A DNA stretch of 64,000 bases from Diphasiastrum complanatum (GCA_029204225.1 CM055096.1:76235521-76299520), one strand, 5' to 3'; shown: positions 23,857 through 36,340, numbered from the stretch's first letter. Translations and numbers: made by a program. Notes: generated by a model from the letters alone, not told the origin.

Positions 23857-25034
23857 GCGACAGATATTGTTGAATATCTGATGGTAGGCCAACCTAACGA
23901 CTCTCTGACAAAAGTACAAAAGAAACAATTGATTCTTAAAACACAACCTTATCAATTGATTGTGGGACAATTGTATCGACGAGGAAAGGGCAATATTTTG
24001 AGAAGATGTGTGTTGCCTCACGAAGTACCCGAACTAATCATGTTATCACATGATGGGATGGGAGGTGGACATTTTTCAACAAATATCACTATTCGAAAAC
24101 TTTTACAATTACAATTAGGGTGTTGGTGGCCGACACTTCATAAAGATACTGAAAACTATATTCAGTCATGTGATATATGTCAACGAGCACGACATCCTAC
24201 GGAGCAGAATTATGAACCTTTGCATCTGGTTCTATCACAAGCACCATGCGAGAATTGGGGTGTTGACTATGTTGGTATTCATCCTGTGGCAAGAGGATCT
24301 CAAGCCCGATATAAGTCTATGTCTAAGTTCCTGTATGAGCACATCATCGTTATATTTGGATGTCCTATCGAGATCGTAAATGATCGCGGAACACATTTTG
24401 TTAATGAAACGATAAAGTGTTTGTTGGAAGACTTTTTTTGTTATACATCAATTTAGTACTCCGTATTATCCGAGGGATAATGGACAAGCTAGATTTTCCA
24501 ATAAGACTCTCTACAACATTATGACAAAAATAGTTGGAGCAAGTCATTCTGATTGGGAACATAAACTCCATGCAGCATTATGGGCATTCAGAGCTGCTTA
24601 CAAAATTTAGAATGAGTCAAACACCATTTCAACTAGTTTATGGTCAAGATGCAGTGATGCCAGTTGAATTTTTAGCACCATCCTTATGCATAGCAGCCAC
24701 AGAACGATTGGATGATTCAAAATCCTTACAAGTACATCATGAGGCTTTACATAAACTATGTGAAATCAGATTGCTGGTTGTACATGTATTAGCATCAGAG
24801 AAAGCTCGTCACAAGGCATGGCATGATCGTCGCTTACACAAAAAGGACCTGAAGGAAGGGGATCTAGCATTGATGTATAAAACCAAGCTGATCAAAGGAA
24901 ATTTGAAGTTCACAGTTGAAGGACCATACAAAGTGAAAGAGATACTATCCTACGGAACGGTTATTTTGGAGCACCTGGATGGAAAACATTTTGACACCCC
25001 AGTGAATGGCAGCCGACTACGCAATTTTTGGTAG
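23857..25034 (+). pseudogene. Element A integrase, catalytic residues damaged
   Basis: The zinc domain is present: SHDGMGGGHFSTNITIRKLL ... GCWWPTLHKDTENYIQSCD, ICQRARHP. The core has WGVDYVGIHPVARGSQARY, then jumps directly to SMSKFLYEHIIVIFGCPIEI. About 25-30 residues present in B (LATDYMTKWVEAKAVK) are deleted. NDRGTHF keeps the second Asp. The third block reads GQARFSNK, so the catalytic Glu (GQAESSNK in B) is Arg. The frame also breaks near 24450 and 24600. The C-terminal part HDRRLHKKDLKEGDLALMYK and VEGPYKVKEILSYGTV runs to 25034. No chromodomain is seen. Confidence 0.85.
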
Positions 25035-25816
25035 CCAGTTCAATCTGCATGATCCAACACATTATCATTTTTATTTTTGTTGTTTTACAATTTTGTTGTT
25101 TCACACTACTTGGTTGATTTTTTTTTTTTTGAAAAAGACAGTTAAAAAAAATGATGAGCAAAGTAAAAAAAAGTCATCAGATCATAAAAAGATGAAGGAA
25201 AGTATTTTCAAGAATCAAATTTTGACTAAAAACGACTTAAAAAATCACTTTTTGAGTCAGATCTTGAACATACTATTTTAGAAACCTTTGTTGACTTGCC
25301 AAATCATACACCTATATTGAGTTGAGTGAATGTTATTTTGCAGAGGAAGTACAAGTTTTGAAGTCAGACGAACATTAAGAAGCTTACAACTTTGGGAACC
25401 TTGGCCGACCCTGATATCATTATTACAAACCTTCGCCAACCTGACAGACGGATTTAGAATGCCAAAATTAGGTTGTCCATGGGTTTAGATTCTGAAAATT
25501 GTAATTAAATGCAGTTCCAAGACAAAAGACGTTCTTAGGCGAATGTTAAACCAGACCTCCGTAACCTTTGCCGAGAATTCTGGAAGCTACTTTCACAATA
25601 CTAAAGATGCTTGCAAATTATTGTCCTAAACTGATCAGCCAACTAGTACTTTGTCAAATGATTTTCCAAATTCACCTATAAAAGAGCCAAATTCGATTTC
25701 ATTTCTCATGAAGCTCTTGCGAATTTTTCCCGCAAGCAAATTTTTCTAAAACTTTCATACAGCTTTCTGATACACTCCTAAGTCTTTTTTGCTTTCGATT
25801 TTTACCTTCTGCCATC
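25035..25816. other. Spacer between integrase and accessory ORF, element A
   Basis: Non-coding and AT-rich, with variants of the AACCTTCGCCGAG motif at about 25399, 25431 and 25559. It is collinear with 44074-44890 of element B, where the same motif occurs. Confidence 0.6.
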
Positions 25817-25875
25817 ATGTCTTCTACTGATACTAGCCAATCTTTGTGTTATGTCATTCATCGTGATGTTCCAAT
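25817..25875 (+). pseudogene. Element A accessory ORF, N-terminal fragment
   Basis: The ATG at 25817 opens MSSTDTSQSLCYVIHRDVP, then copia DNA interrupts at 25876. Element B has the parallel SQSPHYTIHRDVPSAM at about 44910-44950. The ORF resumes at about 27295. Confidence 0.7.
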
Positions 25876-26583
<708 letters not shown>

Positions 26584-26600
26584 TGGTATTAGAGCTTTTG
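26584..26600 (+). promoter_or_regulatory. Copia primer-binding site
   Basis: TGGTATTAGAGCTTTTG differs from canonical TGGTATCAGAGC at one base and abuts the LTR end. Confidence 0.8.
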
Positions 26601-26871
26601 TTTCAGGTTATGAAGAAAGCAATCACATCTATCAATGATTTGGAGATGATATCAAAGCATGCTAGATTCAATCTTAGGAAGTGGCAAGAGTCATCAGATT
26701 GATGATAGATCAGAGGTTGATCAAGATTTCACTATTCTATGTGTTGATTTGCTTGGTATAAGTGCTAGAAGAGAATTAAGAAGTTTCATATCTTTGTGAT
26801 TTTCTTTTGAAAACATTTGTTGTTGCTAAAAGGAGTGCTTTGTGCATTGAAACAGGTTGAAAGAGAGGATC

Positions 26872-27183
26872 ATGTCATTGCTACATGGCTACATCATGTT
26901 AAAAGCCAATGATAGGCTTACCTCAAGTAACTATTCATTGTGGAAAGTGAGGATGAGATGAATGATGTTTTGGATATTAATGTAGGTTTGGAGGAGATAC
27001 CAGCAATACAACAAGATCAATTGAGGTATGACAAGAGGGCCAAGAAGGCTCTACACATGATAAAGATAAATGCTACCAATGAGCTTCTCAAGGAAATTTG
27101 TAAGCGTACTTCATCAAAGGATGCTTGGAATTCATTGAAGAAGCTTTATGAATCCAAGTCTACTAGAGTGTTGACTCTAAGAC
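26872..27183 (+). pseudogene. Copia gag N-terminal fragment
   Basis: The ATG at 26872 gives LKANDRLTSSNYSLWKVRMR and a stop. The other frame continues DVLDINVGLEEIPAIQQDQL, KRAKKALHMIKINATNELL and SKDAWNSLKKLYESKSTRV. This is the copia gag (UBN2-type) capsid region. It ends abruptly at 27183, where LTR sequence begins at a shared ACTTTTCAAAG, so everything from mid-gag to the 3' LTR has been deleted. Confidence 0.8.
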
Positions 27184-27293
27184 TTTTCAAAGTTATATTA
27201 GTCTAGAATTATTTGAATGAACACTTTCTTTTAATTGTGGAAAGTGTAGAAGTCGAGTTTGAGTAGATTCAAATTTGATTGTTGGGTACATTG
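27184..27293 (+). mobile_element. Truncated copia 3' LTR
   Basis: About 110 bases (CTTTTCAAAGTTATATTAG to GTTGGGTACATTGA) match 25957-26060 of the 5' LTR with scattered differences. Both LTR ends are missing. The right side passes straight into the accessory ORF at GAGGAGAAAGCC. Confidence 0.75.
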
Positions 27294-27294
27294 A

Positions 27295-28007
27295 GGAGAA
27301 AGCCAAATTCTATATCATCTATCAGGGAGCTACCCACAAGGTGCGTGTTACTAAAGCCACCCTTGCTGCCATAGGAATTATCCTCAGGCACACAACCTTC
27401 TCCGAACCATAAGCATGCCAAGAATATTATCAAGCCTTTTATTGATTTGACCATAGAACTTTACTGGATGAATGATGCTTATTTGCTAAAGTCTATCCAA
27501 GATCCTACCATCCATGTGGCTATGCAACTTCTGAATAACTTTTTTATGGTTGGCAACCTCAGGAAGGAAATAATTTTCTCTCAAATCCTACACCGCATAG
27601 TTGAATCCAACTACAAGTTTGTTGCTGGTCCTCTTCTGTCTTCCATCGATGTTTATTATTTGAATAATAAAATCCCTGGATTTCATGATGACTCAATGCT
27701 ATCGATCTATGAAGAGGTAACACCAGTCGAGTCCTCTCGACAGGCCTCAAGTTCACAAAGTCACCGAGTAGTGCGTAGCGAAGTTGTTATTCCTGACTCG
27801 CCTCCCACGTCTCGTCGTCGAACTCAACAACCAACTTCAGCTGTGCTACCACCCCCTACTGCTACTCGCACTGCACTACATGTTCTCCCATCCTACGATG
27901 CTTCCTTACCCTCTGCTTTCCCACAAGAACAGTCTATGACCATTGGAGATACCATTCTAGTCATAGCTGCCCAATTCACCTCACCCCCACAAACTGAAGA
28001 AACTTAA
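27295..28007 (+). pseudogene. Element A accessory ORF, middle part
   Basis: It resumes the reading begun at 25817. 27295-27440 parallels B (EEKSKFYITF, GATHKVRMTEAALVAI at 45090-45180). From 27447 an open frame runs 186 codons: MQLLNNFFMVGNLRKEIIFS, QILHRIVESNYKF, then a Ser/Pro/Arg-rich part SSRQASSSQSHRVVRSEVVI. It ends IAAQFTSPPQTEET. Element B has the counterparts AQLLNNFLMVGNLKKDRITS, QILHRIVESYVK and HVASPPDTEAIS. A lacks the coiled-coil and C-terminal domain because the element is truncated after the TAA at 28005. The protein family is unknown. Confidence 0.65.
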
Positions 28008-28236
28008 GGCTTCTACCCACAAAGCGCTTTTAGCTTGTGAATTTATATCTGCAAAAATACACAAGATTTTTACACAAGCAGCAATCGAAGTCATCGATGA
28101 GGTCGAAGTGGCCAAAGTCCCCGAAGGCAACAAAGAAAAACCAAAGCACCAAACACTGATGTGTAACAAGCATTGATACCTGTATAACTAAGAATCTTCT
28201 ATGAACCATGTTTGATGGTATTATGAACACTGATCT

Positions 28237-28412
28237 TTCTTTGAAGGGATGTGCAGGTACTCACGAATGTACCTAAAGAATCCGAACAAGAATAAGAAGC
28301 CCTCTGGGCTTAAGGATTGACCTCTCTTTGAGGGTATGTGCAGGTACTCGAGAAAGTGCCAGAAGAACAAGAATCGAAACAAGAAGCTTTCTAAGCTTAA
28401 AGATAGTATAAA
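28237..28412. repeat. About 88-bp imperfect tandem duplication
   Basis: TCTTTGAAGGGATGTGCAGG at 28237 recurs as TCTTTGAGGGTATGTGCAGG at 28325. The downstream parts (GAACAAGAATAAGAAGC and GAATCGAAACAAGAAGC, then GCTTAA-G-GAT) also match. Confidence 0.75.
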
Positions 28413-28531
28413 AAAGGCTTTTTGATAAAGTCTATAAAGAAGGCTTAGAAGAGTCTATAATGAAGGTTCACTGGAGTCTATAAAGAACATGATAAAGCCT
28501 AGGGTCTGATCACCCTAGTGACCTTTTTCCA

Positions 28532-28650
28532 CCATGATTGAGGATGGGCAACCTCTAGAAAATAAATGCCAATGACCATGATTGAGGATGGGTAACCTCT
28601 AGAAAATAAGTGCCAATGACCGTGATTGAAGATGGGCAACCTTTAGAAAA
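28532..28650. repeat. 44-bp tandem repeat, about 2.7 copies
   Basis: Units starting CCATGATTGAGGATGGGCAA begin at 28532, 28576 and 28620. Only a few bases differ between them. Confidence 0.9.
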
Positions 28651-29333
28651 AAAGGGTCTAGGAATTGATGGACATATACCTTGGCTCTTCCTTAGGAACA
28701 TTGCACTTGGGTGAATTCCCAAGTTGTAACCATGTAAAATCATATGTAAATAAAAGTCAAGTTTGAACCTTGTACCACCTACCTCCCACCTACTTTTTCA
28801 CATGTATTCTAGGCTATTTGACACCTAGAATGGGGTGCCTTCCTACACTCTCACTTCATATGCCAAATCACCATAATAACTCTCCCAAGCTAATACACAT
28901 CACCCATTCATCCTCTCTAACTAATACACCTCATCCATGCACTCCACTTCACCGTAAGTCCAATTGGAGTCTTCCTCACACCTCATGCACTTGAACTTGA
29001 CACCTCACTCACTTCGGAAGGGCTTCCACTCTCTATATAAGTGGAAATGCGCCCCACTACCGTGAGGATTGAAGGATGTTGCATCCAAGCTCTGCCCATT
29101 TGTTGTTTGTTGTGTACACGTGCTTTGGAGAAAAGGATTGAGGCATTACCTCAAGGAGGCTATGCTATTTTGTGGATTGCAGGATTTTTGGAGCTCAAAC
29201 CCTCTCGGATTTCTATCTCTCTTTCACATCACACACACACACACACTCCCTCTCTCTCCCTCTCTCACTTTCACCTTCTCCTAAAACCATGGTATGCTCT
29301 TGAAACTGTTACCCATATGTAAGAATGGTTGAT

Positions 29334-29710
29334 CAGTACCATTGCATGTCAGGCAATCTGTGGCCTATTGTCCATGCATGTCAGATATAGAGCTTGCATG
29401 TCATGCCATCGGCGGCCTATTGTCCTTGCATGTTAGATCTAAAGCTTGCATGTTAGATTTTAAGCTTGCATGTCATGCCATCAGTGGCCTATTGTCCTTG
29501 CATCTCAGATCTAGATCTTGCATGTCACACCATGCATTGCCTAATGACCATGCATGTCACTTCAGACTATTGCATGTCAAGAATCTATGAACCCTCATGA
29601 TTGGATGACTAGAATCTAATAACCATCATGTTTGTATGTCAAGAATCTAAGATCCATTTGGAGTGCATGTCAATAATCTAAGATCCAACATGATTGCATG
29701 TCGAAAAGAT
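29334..29710. repeat. Degenerate array built on TTGCATGTCA
   Basis: About a dozen variants of TTGCATGTCA are spaced 20-65 bases apart. In the left half they are joined to a GGCCTATTGTCCTTGCAT block (four copies), and in the right half to AATCTAAGATCC. An apparent 82-codon ORF here is repeat-encoded. Confidence 0.75.
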
Positions 29711-30104
29711 TAAGGCTTATGAAGAAATTTCTATGCCTTTCTTAAGCTAAATATGGAATTAAGGTCATTGAATATGAACTAAGTCTATGTTAAGTTGATG
29801 TTCTTACTTTGAGACCCCTATTGGAATCCATTGTATATGTAATTGGCATTGGCCAATTGGATTTGCATAATGACAAGAAAAGAATCCTTAATGTTTTCGA
29901 GTTTGATTTAAAGTGTTATTTGATTTTCATTTAAGTTGATTCGAGACTAGCTTTATGTAAATGATAATCCAATAAATCTTTTGGCCTTTGAGAATTTAGG
30001 ACAGGCCTTCACCCTCGAGTTCACAGTTTTGTGTAATTTGTAGAGACAAATTGCTCCTAAGTAATAAATACTTTCCCAGCTTCAAAGCCTATATTATAGG
30101 TTCT

Positions 30105-30246
30105 AGACCTACACATCACTATGAAGACAAAAATCTAACTTGACTCTAATTGGAAAGCTACTAGACTAGTCTACCTCAAGTTTGGACAAACTCCAAAACT
30201 TGAATCTCTAAGTGTAATATTATTTTAATTTTACAATATTTTCACA
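30105..30246 (-). mobile_element. Copia element E, partial 3' LTR
   Basis: On the minus strand it starts TGTGAAAATATTGTAAAATT at 30246. It matches the start of the 5' LTR (33438 downward) for about 145 bases with roughly seven differences, then diverges near 30105. The rest of the LTR is missing. Confidence 0.8.
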
Positions 30247-30269
30247 CTCCTTAAAATTAAAATAATATT
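30216..30269. repeat. Perfect 18-bp inverted repeat across the E pol/LTR junction
   Basis: AATATTATTTTAATTTTA at 30216-30233 is the exact reverse complement of 30252-30269, with an 18-base loop that contains the LTR start (30246) and the purine-rich AAGGAG before it. In RNA it would fold into a hairpin. Confidence 0.85.
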
Positions 30270-31400
30270 TACGCCAAGCCAAGATTTGATCTATGTCTTT
30301 CAAAGTCCTTCTTAGCTAGAGGCTTGGTGAGTAAATTTGCATAACAATTTGAAGTTGATACATGCTCAAGGACAATCCCAGCATCCATAAATTCTTCTCT
30401 TACATAGCGGTGTGCTACCTCTATGTGTTTACTTCTTGCATGGAAGATTGGATTACTTGCAAGATATTGGGCTGAGATGCTATCACATTTGATGCAAGGT
30501 TTTTCCTCCTCTTGAATGATCCCAGCTCCACTAGTAATCTTTTGATCCAATTGACTTCCTTTGTTGTGATAGTCAAAGCCTTGTACTCGGCTTCACATGA
30601 GGATAAGGAGATAGTGTCTTGCTTTTTAGATTGCCAAGAGACAAGATTACCTCCCAAAAATATTGTGTTAGCACTTGTGGACTTTCTATCCATCTTATCA
30701 CCTGCAAAATCCGAATCTGAAAAGGCAACAAGGCTGAAATCATGTCTTTTAAAACAAAGTCCATAGTCTTGAGTAGATGCAACATCCTCTTCTCTTTTTT
30801 CCAATCATGGATCTTTGGATTTTGCATGCTTTGACTAAGCTTATGCACACTAAAACTAATATCAGCCCTAGTAATAGTGAGCCATATTAAAGAGCCTATT
30901 AGACTTCTAAAAAGTGTGATTTCCTCAAAAGATGCTTCATCACAAGTTTTAGTGTCTTTAACATTAGACTCCATAGGAGTATCTATGCTTTTGCATTTTA
31001 AACTTCTTAAGCATAGATCTTACATAACTTTCTTGAGAAATGAAAGTCTTTAGAGATCTTAATCTCTAATCCAAATACATAATGTAAAAATCCAAGATCT
31101 TGCATTTTGAATTCCTTTCCTAAGGAGATCTTGGTATCAACAAGTAAATTCATGTTGCTTCCACATAATAGAATGTCATCAACATAAATAAGCAACATGA
31201 TTATATCATTACCAACATGTTTAAGATATAATGATGGATCATATGAACTAATCTTGAAACCAATAGAAAGAAGATAGTGTTCAACCTCTCATACCAAGCC
31301 CTTAGAGCTTGTTTCAAGCCATAAAGACTTTTCAAAAGTAAGCATACTTTTGATCCTTTGCCATTCACAACAAAACCTGGAGGTTGATGCATATATATTA
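30270..31400 (-). pseudogene. Copia element E RT-RNase H, broken
   Basis: Read from high to low coordinates: PPGFVVNGKGSKVCLLLKSL then YGLKQALRAWYERLN (RT middle), MLLIYVDDILLCGSN (31198; the YVDD catalytic motif is intact), and KMQDLGFLHYVFGLEI. Next come SLIGSLIWLTITRADISFSV, the RNase H blocks FSDSDFAGDKMDRKSTSAN and SLSSCEAEYKALT, and NPIFHARSKHIEVAHRYVRE. It ends LLTKPLAKKDFERHRSNLGL at about 30270. Frameshifts near 30430, 30600, 30990 and 31200 break it. Protease, integrase and the RT N-terminus are deleted: RT is joined directly to gag near 31400. Confidence 0.88.
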
Positions 31401-32135
31401 GATGAGCTTGGTTCCTCCTCAGATGTCTTCTCCATTGCTTTTGCGTTGTCCTTGGAGCTCTTGCCATTCTTCTTGTATTTTCTCTTCTCCTTGGATTTGG
31501 TGAAGAGTGCTTGATCACTTCCTCCATCCTTGAGAGACTATCTCTCAAATCTTGCCACTCGAGTTTGATGCCTATGCTCCTCGGCTATCAAGACTCCTTG
31601 TGAGGCTTCTAAAGAGGGTAAGTCCTCTTTAATTGCATAAGATTGAACAATGGTATCAAAATCCTTACTTAATCCATTCAAAAATACTTGAACAATTTCT
31701 TTGGATTTGATAGAATCATCTATGCAACAAAGATCTTTATGGAGATCCTTGACTCTAGAACATAGGATGAAGCACTTTCATCCTTTCTTTGAAAACTTTG
31801 AAAGATCATATTTCTTAGAGTAAGGACTCTTGAAGTATTTTTAGACTCATAAATGGATTGAAGAGTACTCCATGCTTCTTGAGCATTGACACAAAAACTA
31901 ATCTCTCTTAGAACTTCATTAGAGACATTTAGCTTTAAACATGAAGAGCAACAAGTGCTCTTTTCTTGAATTTGGGAATTTCTTGAGGATTAGTAGGCTC
32001 CTCCTCATTCCCATTCACTATATCTATTAGATCTTGAAGTACAAGAATGGATTCTATCCTCACTTTCCATGTACCATAATTTGTAGAAATGAGTCTCTCA
32101 CTTTGTTCTAATAGATAAGATCCCATTGAAGTCAT
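31401..32135 (-). pseudogene. Copia element E gag, broken
   Basis: The minus-strand ATG at 32135 starts MTSMGSYLLEQSERL, then STNYGTWKVRIESILVLQDL, the copia gag N-terminus. The frame stops at about 31935. Further decayed frames reach a Lys-rich tail (KSKEKRKYKKNGKSSKDNAK, about 31490) that runs straight into RT sequence (HLIYMHQPPGF) without zinc knuckle, protease or integrase. The join is inside one open frame (31548-31201). Confidence 0.75.
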
Positions 32136-32877
32136 GCCTAGAGAATTGATTTTGGCTTACTAAATGAATGTTTTCAGAGGTTCAAAACTAATCAAATGTA
32201 AACTATTGATCACTTGGAATCAAGTAACAAATGATTGAGAACTCAAAGAAGGCCAAAAATGACAATTTTTAGGTGCTAGTCAAAATTTGCACTTTACTCT
32301 TCAAAGCAAAAGTAGATGAAGTAAATCCGAGTTCACACGTGTGAAATAGCTTAAAAAAGTCAGATTTATCATTTAGAAAGTTTCATCCATTCATAGGATC
32401 ATAGATCCAAACAATGCTTCTTAGATTGAAGAAAATTGAAAAATAGTCAAAATTTGCTATTTTGACTCCTACAATAAAGGATCTTTGATAGTACAGCCTT
32501 CAAGCATGTAAAACTCTATTTTTCTTCTTCAATATGCCTCACTTTGAATGCCAAGAACTCTCCTTAGGATCCACCAATCCTCTTGAGGTCACTTGCATCA
32601 CAATCTACACTTGATTAGCTTTCATTCATATGCAACATGGATGGAAAAAATGAAAAGTAACATAGCCCCCACTCTATCTTGATTAGAGGCCTCACACGTG
32701 CTGCTACAGTAGGCCGTACAGCTCTAAAATCAGAGAAAAAGATACATTAATAAGTGATGATGAGAATGGATCTAGTTAGCTCAAAATCGAGTGCTAGTAA
32801 GAGGCAAAATTTCACCAACAAGGATGAGAAGTCATTCCATTTGACAAAGCAATGATTAGATGTGTATTCTCCTATCA
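32136..32877 (-). other. Copia element E 5' leader
   Basis: An untranslated region between the primer-binding site and gag. It contains a TTCACACGTGTGAA palindrome (32332-32345) and a TCACACGTGC half (32692-32701). No ORF is seen. Confidence 0.6.
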
Positions 32878-32890
32878 AGCTCTGATACCA
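32876..32890 (-). promoter_or_regulatory. Copia element E primer-binding site
   Basis: The minus strand reads TGGTATCAGAGCTTG, the canonical initiator-Met tRNA primer site of copia elements, immediately after the LTR end. Confidence 0.92.
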
Positions 32891-33438
32891 TGAGAAGTTT
32901 TCACACGTGTGAACCAGCTACAAGTACAAAGGATCAAGAGAATGAATGATTGCACACTAAACTAGCTTCTATTCCAAAAACAATGAGATGGAAAACATTG
33001 GCAAGCTAGTTAGCATGAAGGCAAGAGCATTCATCACAATCTAACTATCATTACACCTCAAATGGATCAAATGGAAGCTTTACTTGAAGAAGTGTATTAT
33101 TGTGGTACAAAGCCACCTTATTTATAATACAAGAGGCCTTCTAGAACTCGTGGAGAGAGAGAACAATCTACATGCCACATTGCCTCTACGCCTCTACTAG
33201 ATGACAAAAAGAGAGATGGAGAAGACTTGAGAATCTCTCTTTTTGATAATCCCTTGACCTACAAGAGTAGCCTCAAATGCTTCTTGATAGGTTGTAGACC
33301 TACACATCACTATGAAGACAAAAACCTAACTTGACTCTAATTGGAAAGTTACTAGACTAGACTTACCTCAAGTTTGGACAAACCCCAAAACTTGAATCTC
33401 TAAGTTTAATATTATTTTAATTTTACAATATTTTCACA
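32891..33438 (-). mobile_element. Copia element E 5' LTR, 548 bp
   Basis: On the minus strand it runs from TGTGAAAATATTG (33438) to AACTTCTCA (32891), directly before the primer-binding site. It contains TTCACACGTGTGAA at 32900-32913. It matches the partial 3' LTR at 30105-30246. Confidence 0.88.
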
Positions 33439-33514
33439 TAAGCATACTACAAGGCAAGAGCCACATTCAACCATCCATCAAACCAAACTTTCAAGGAATC
33501 AAACCTACTCATCA
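33437..33514. repeat. 78-bp dispersed repeat, copy 1
   Basis: It begins CATAAGCATACTACAAGG and ends ACTCATCA. It is identical to 36341-36418 except for one base (G/A after ACTACAAG). It abuts the outer edge of copia E. Confidence 0.9.
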
Positions 33515-33797
33515 CGGTGTATGATATCTCAGATCAAGACAACCTCAAGTTTCATCCTATGGATAATCTATTGGCGGGTAAATGCATGACCCTTGTCACT
33601 CTCTTTGCACTTTGACCTAATAATTGTCTTTCAAAACAACATTCGACACTAGTCAAGTAGCTCGCACTAAGGTGGTAGTGTGTGAATGACAGTTTGAACA
33701 GCATAATCGTTCTCAATACATATAATTTGAGACACATGAAATTTGTAGATCATTGCTAGCATGACTACTCTCCAAGCAATATTCTCTTATCAAGTCA

Positions 33798-33817
33798 CTC
33801 CCAACAGACGCACCAAT
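33798..33817 (-). promoter_or_regulatory. Possible gypsy primer-binding site next to an LTR end
   Basis: The minus strand reads CCCTAACA then TTGGTGCGTCTGTTGGGAG. This resembles the LTR end plus primer site arrangement of some plant gypsy elements (compare TTGGCGCCGTCTGTGGGA). An LTR would then extend to the right of 33817, but I see no second copy, so this is tentative. Confidence 0.35.
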
Positions 33818-35678
33818 GTTAGGGCCTATTTTCACGGGGTTGGTCCAGCCAAAATGTTCTAAAAGGATCAAGGGGCCCCACCTCCAATGGCGGTTCGGCC
33901 CTACGTGAGCAATAGAGAATTTGCTACTTCCAACCCCTGTGCTTGCCCTGTGCTCTATTGCCCTGTGCTCCCCAACCGATGAGAGCTTTCCAGGCTCTCA
34001 AAGATACAGTTGCAAGGAGGGGGTGCTGTCACTTTTGGTGTAATGATTCACTAGCTTTCTAGGGTTACGGTTCCATAAAACTTTTGATCACTAATTCGCG
34101 TTAGGATCCTGCCAATGTCTCTTTCCCCATTGAATTCGGCTTACAGTTAGTAAAAATCTTACATGGGCTTGAAATCGCTTTATTGCCTAGGATGTGCTCG
34201 TGGGGCGCAAGTTACACGCACCGCTTTGTTTGATAAGCGATGGCATTTTCGCCAATCGTCGGGTCTAGGTATTTCGCTAGACAGTACCGACGGCAGGTGT
34301 GACTAGTGACACTTTAACCAAGGTGGTGTTTTTCAACCACGGATGGTGGACGACCCACTTTGGTGTTTCACAGAGGTCGGGTCCAGTTGATACAATTCAT
34401 AATTGACAAAACCCGGAAAACGTTTCACAACTTGACGATTCCATATAGTCGTTTTAACTAATCGAAAAAGATGCTAGACAACTTAATATAACATCAAATT
34501 GCCGAAAAACCCTTTTCTTACTCTTCCCTAATGCATGTACTCCAATGTGATGTTAACAACACATGGCCCAAATTTTTTCCTAGTTTCATACATTAGAAAA
34601 ACAACAAATAGGTAATTCACTAGTCTACACCCACAGTCTAACTATAACCTCAACCCAATTTCCGTACTCATGATAGTGCCAACCGCTTTAGTATTGATAT
34701 CAAAGCTACTCAAATGTACGATTCAATCACCCTAGGAACGATGGACTCAAACACAATGCACACCCAACAATGACGGTTTTATCGTTTCAAGAAGGTACGA
34801 TCAATTCTTAAAACTCAATATCAACAAAAATGCTTGAAAAACCCTTCTTCAAGCCAAAACTATTTATGGCTACATACCACAAATTGAAAGAAGACAACGT
34901 ACGGAAAAACGACGTCATGAAAATAAATTGATTATGAAAAGTGTGAGTCTTATCTCAATGTGCCATTAGGTAGCCGATTTGCCGCAAGAGCTGACTAGTC
35001 ATGAATACTTCGAGTTCTTAGCCGTATTGCTTTTACCGTCTTGCCTTGCCTTCTGAAATGATGGATCGCAGGTTTGAAGTGCAATTCAAATAACCCACTG
35101 TCAGTGTTGGACCAGTGAGGAAAGCCTCGTCATTGTGCTCAATCCACTGCAAAAAAGGTATGAAGTCCACTGATCAAATGCAATGGACAGTCCGCACAGA
35201 CCATGGGCAGGAAGAGGACAGAAATACATCGATCCGTAGGCTAGGAAATCCTCAAATGGGCAGCTGACAAGTTGCAGGTGGCCACAGTTAGGGTAGGGGT
35301 CCATTTCAACAGTTGTAGGCCACATGGCAGCAACCTATTGGCCACAGACAACAAGTACAGGCCTGGTTTTTTTTTATTTTCATTGATGCAGGGCTGCAGG
35401 CAGGCAGGTGGAGGCCACAGGCAGAGTAGGGAGATGGGCGGCAGGCTACAAATTGGCCGCAAACAGGACTAGTAGGCCACGCGACAAGCTTCGGTAGGCA
35501 GTAGACGAGGCACAAATCTGTAGGCAGGGCCGCAAATAGGGCAGGTCTGATTTTTGAATGAAAAAACAACCCAGAGAAGGCTGGTTGCTCACTAGTTGGT
35601 CACTGATTAATTTGATATTGTCCACAAAATATATACATAGGCCGTTGGTGTAGACCACTGCCTGCTGACTGTTACAGC
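33818..35678. other. Anonymous DNA, possibly an LTR
   Basis: No coding region is seen. If the primer site just left of it is real, its left part is a minus-strand LTR of unknown length. 35200-35540 is unusually rich in GGCAGG and GGCCAC. Confidence 0.3.
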
Positions 35679-35750
35679 ACTGATTGATCCAATGTACAAC
35701 TCACAGTAGCTTTTACTACTGATTGATCCAATGTACAACTCACAGTAGCT
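35679..35750. repeat. 39-bp tandem duplication
   Basis: ACTGATTGATCCAATGTACA at 35679 recurs at 35718, and the following bases AACTCACAGTAGCT are also identical. Confidence 0.95.
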
Positions 35751-36340
35751 CCCAAATGAAGAAGAAAAATTAGTCACAACATGTAAGCCTCTTATGAACA
35801 AAAACTCTCCTATTGAATGAAGGGTTCTCTTAATAGAACTGTGATGGGTTTACACAAACACAACCTCTCATTCAAGTAGCTTAATCATGATGGAAGAATG
35901 ATACATGACAAAAGAGAGGATGATCATTCAATAGCAAGAGTTCCATTCATTCCCCATGGAAGCATCCATCCATTCAAAACAATCACTACCTATACTCACT
36001 CTCAACACCTTATCATAAAACTAACTCTCCAACTCAAATACCATCCTTTTTTCCCTCAAAATTTTAGCATATAACTTCCTCAAAACACTCCTCATCCTCA
36101 AACATGACACCCACCAATTCTAAATCAAGTAGTTAGTGATGAACCTAGCAAACTCGTTCACGAACAATGAGCTCATTCCATAATTGGGAGGAAACACAAT
36201 TTTCACACCAAACGACAAGCACCCAAACTATCCATTAGTATCAACTACAAGTGAGTCTACTCTCAATCCACTAACAAGCATTCAACCCTCAACATCCATC
36301 ACTCCACAAGCAATTATGCAATACGACACTTGTACCAATG

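Larger units (their letters stand above)
28008..30104. other. Non-coding DNA dominated by minisatellites
   Basis: No protein-like ORF is seen. It holds the three tandem families listed separately, plus a CA/CT-rich patch at 29228-29270. The right side runs into the copia E 3' LTR. Confidence 0.5.

Noticed and set aside
29342-29590. 82-codon frame rich in Cys, His and Ser
   Set aside because: It is produced by the TTGCATGTCA repeat array and shows the repeat period in the protein.
29334-29710. Possible CRISPR-like array because of regularly repeated TTGCATGTCA
   Set aside because: Repeat units are degenerate and unequally spaced and the spacers are themselves related. The plant context also makes it implausible.
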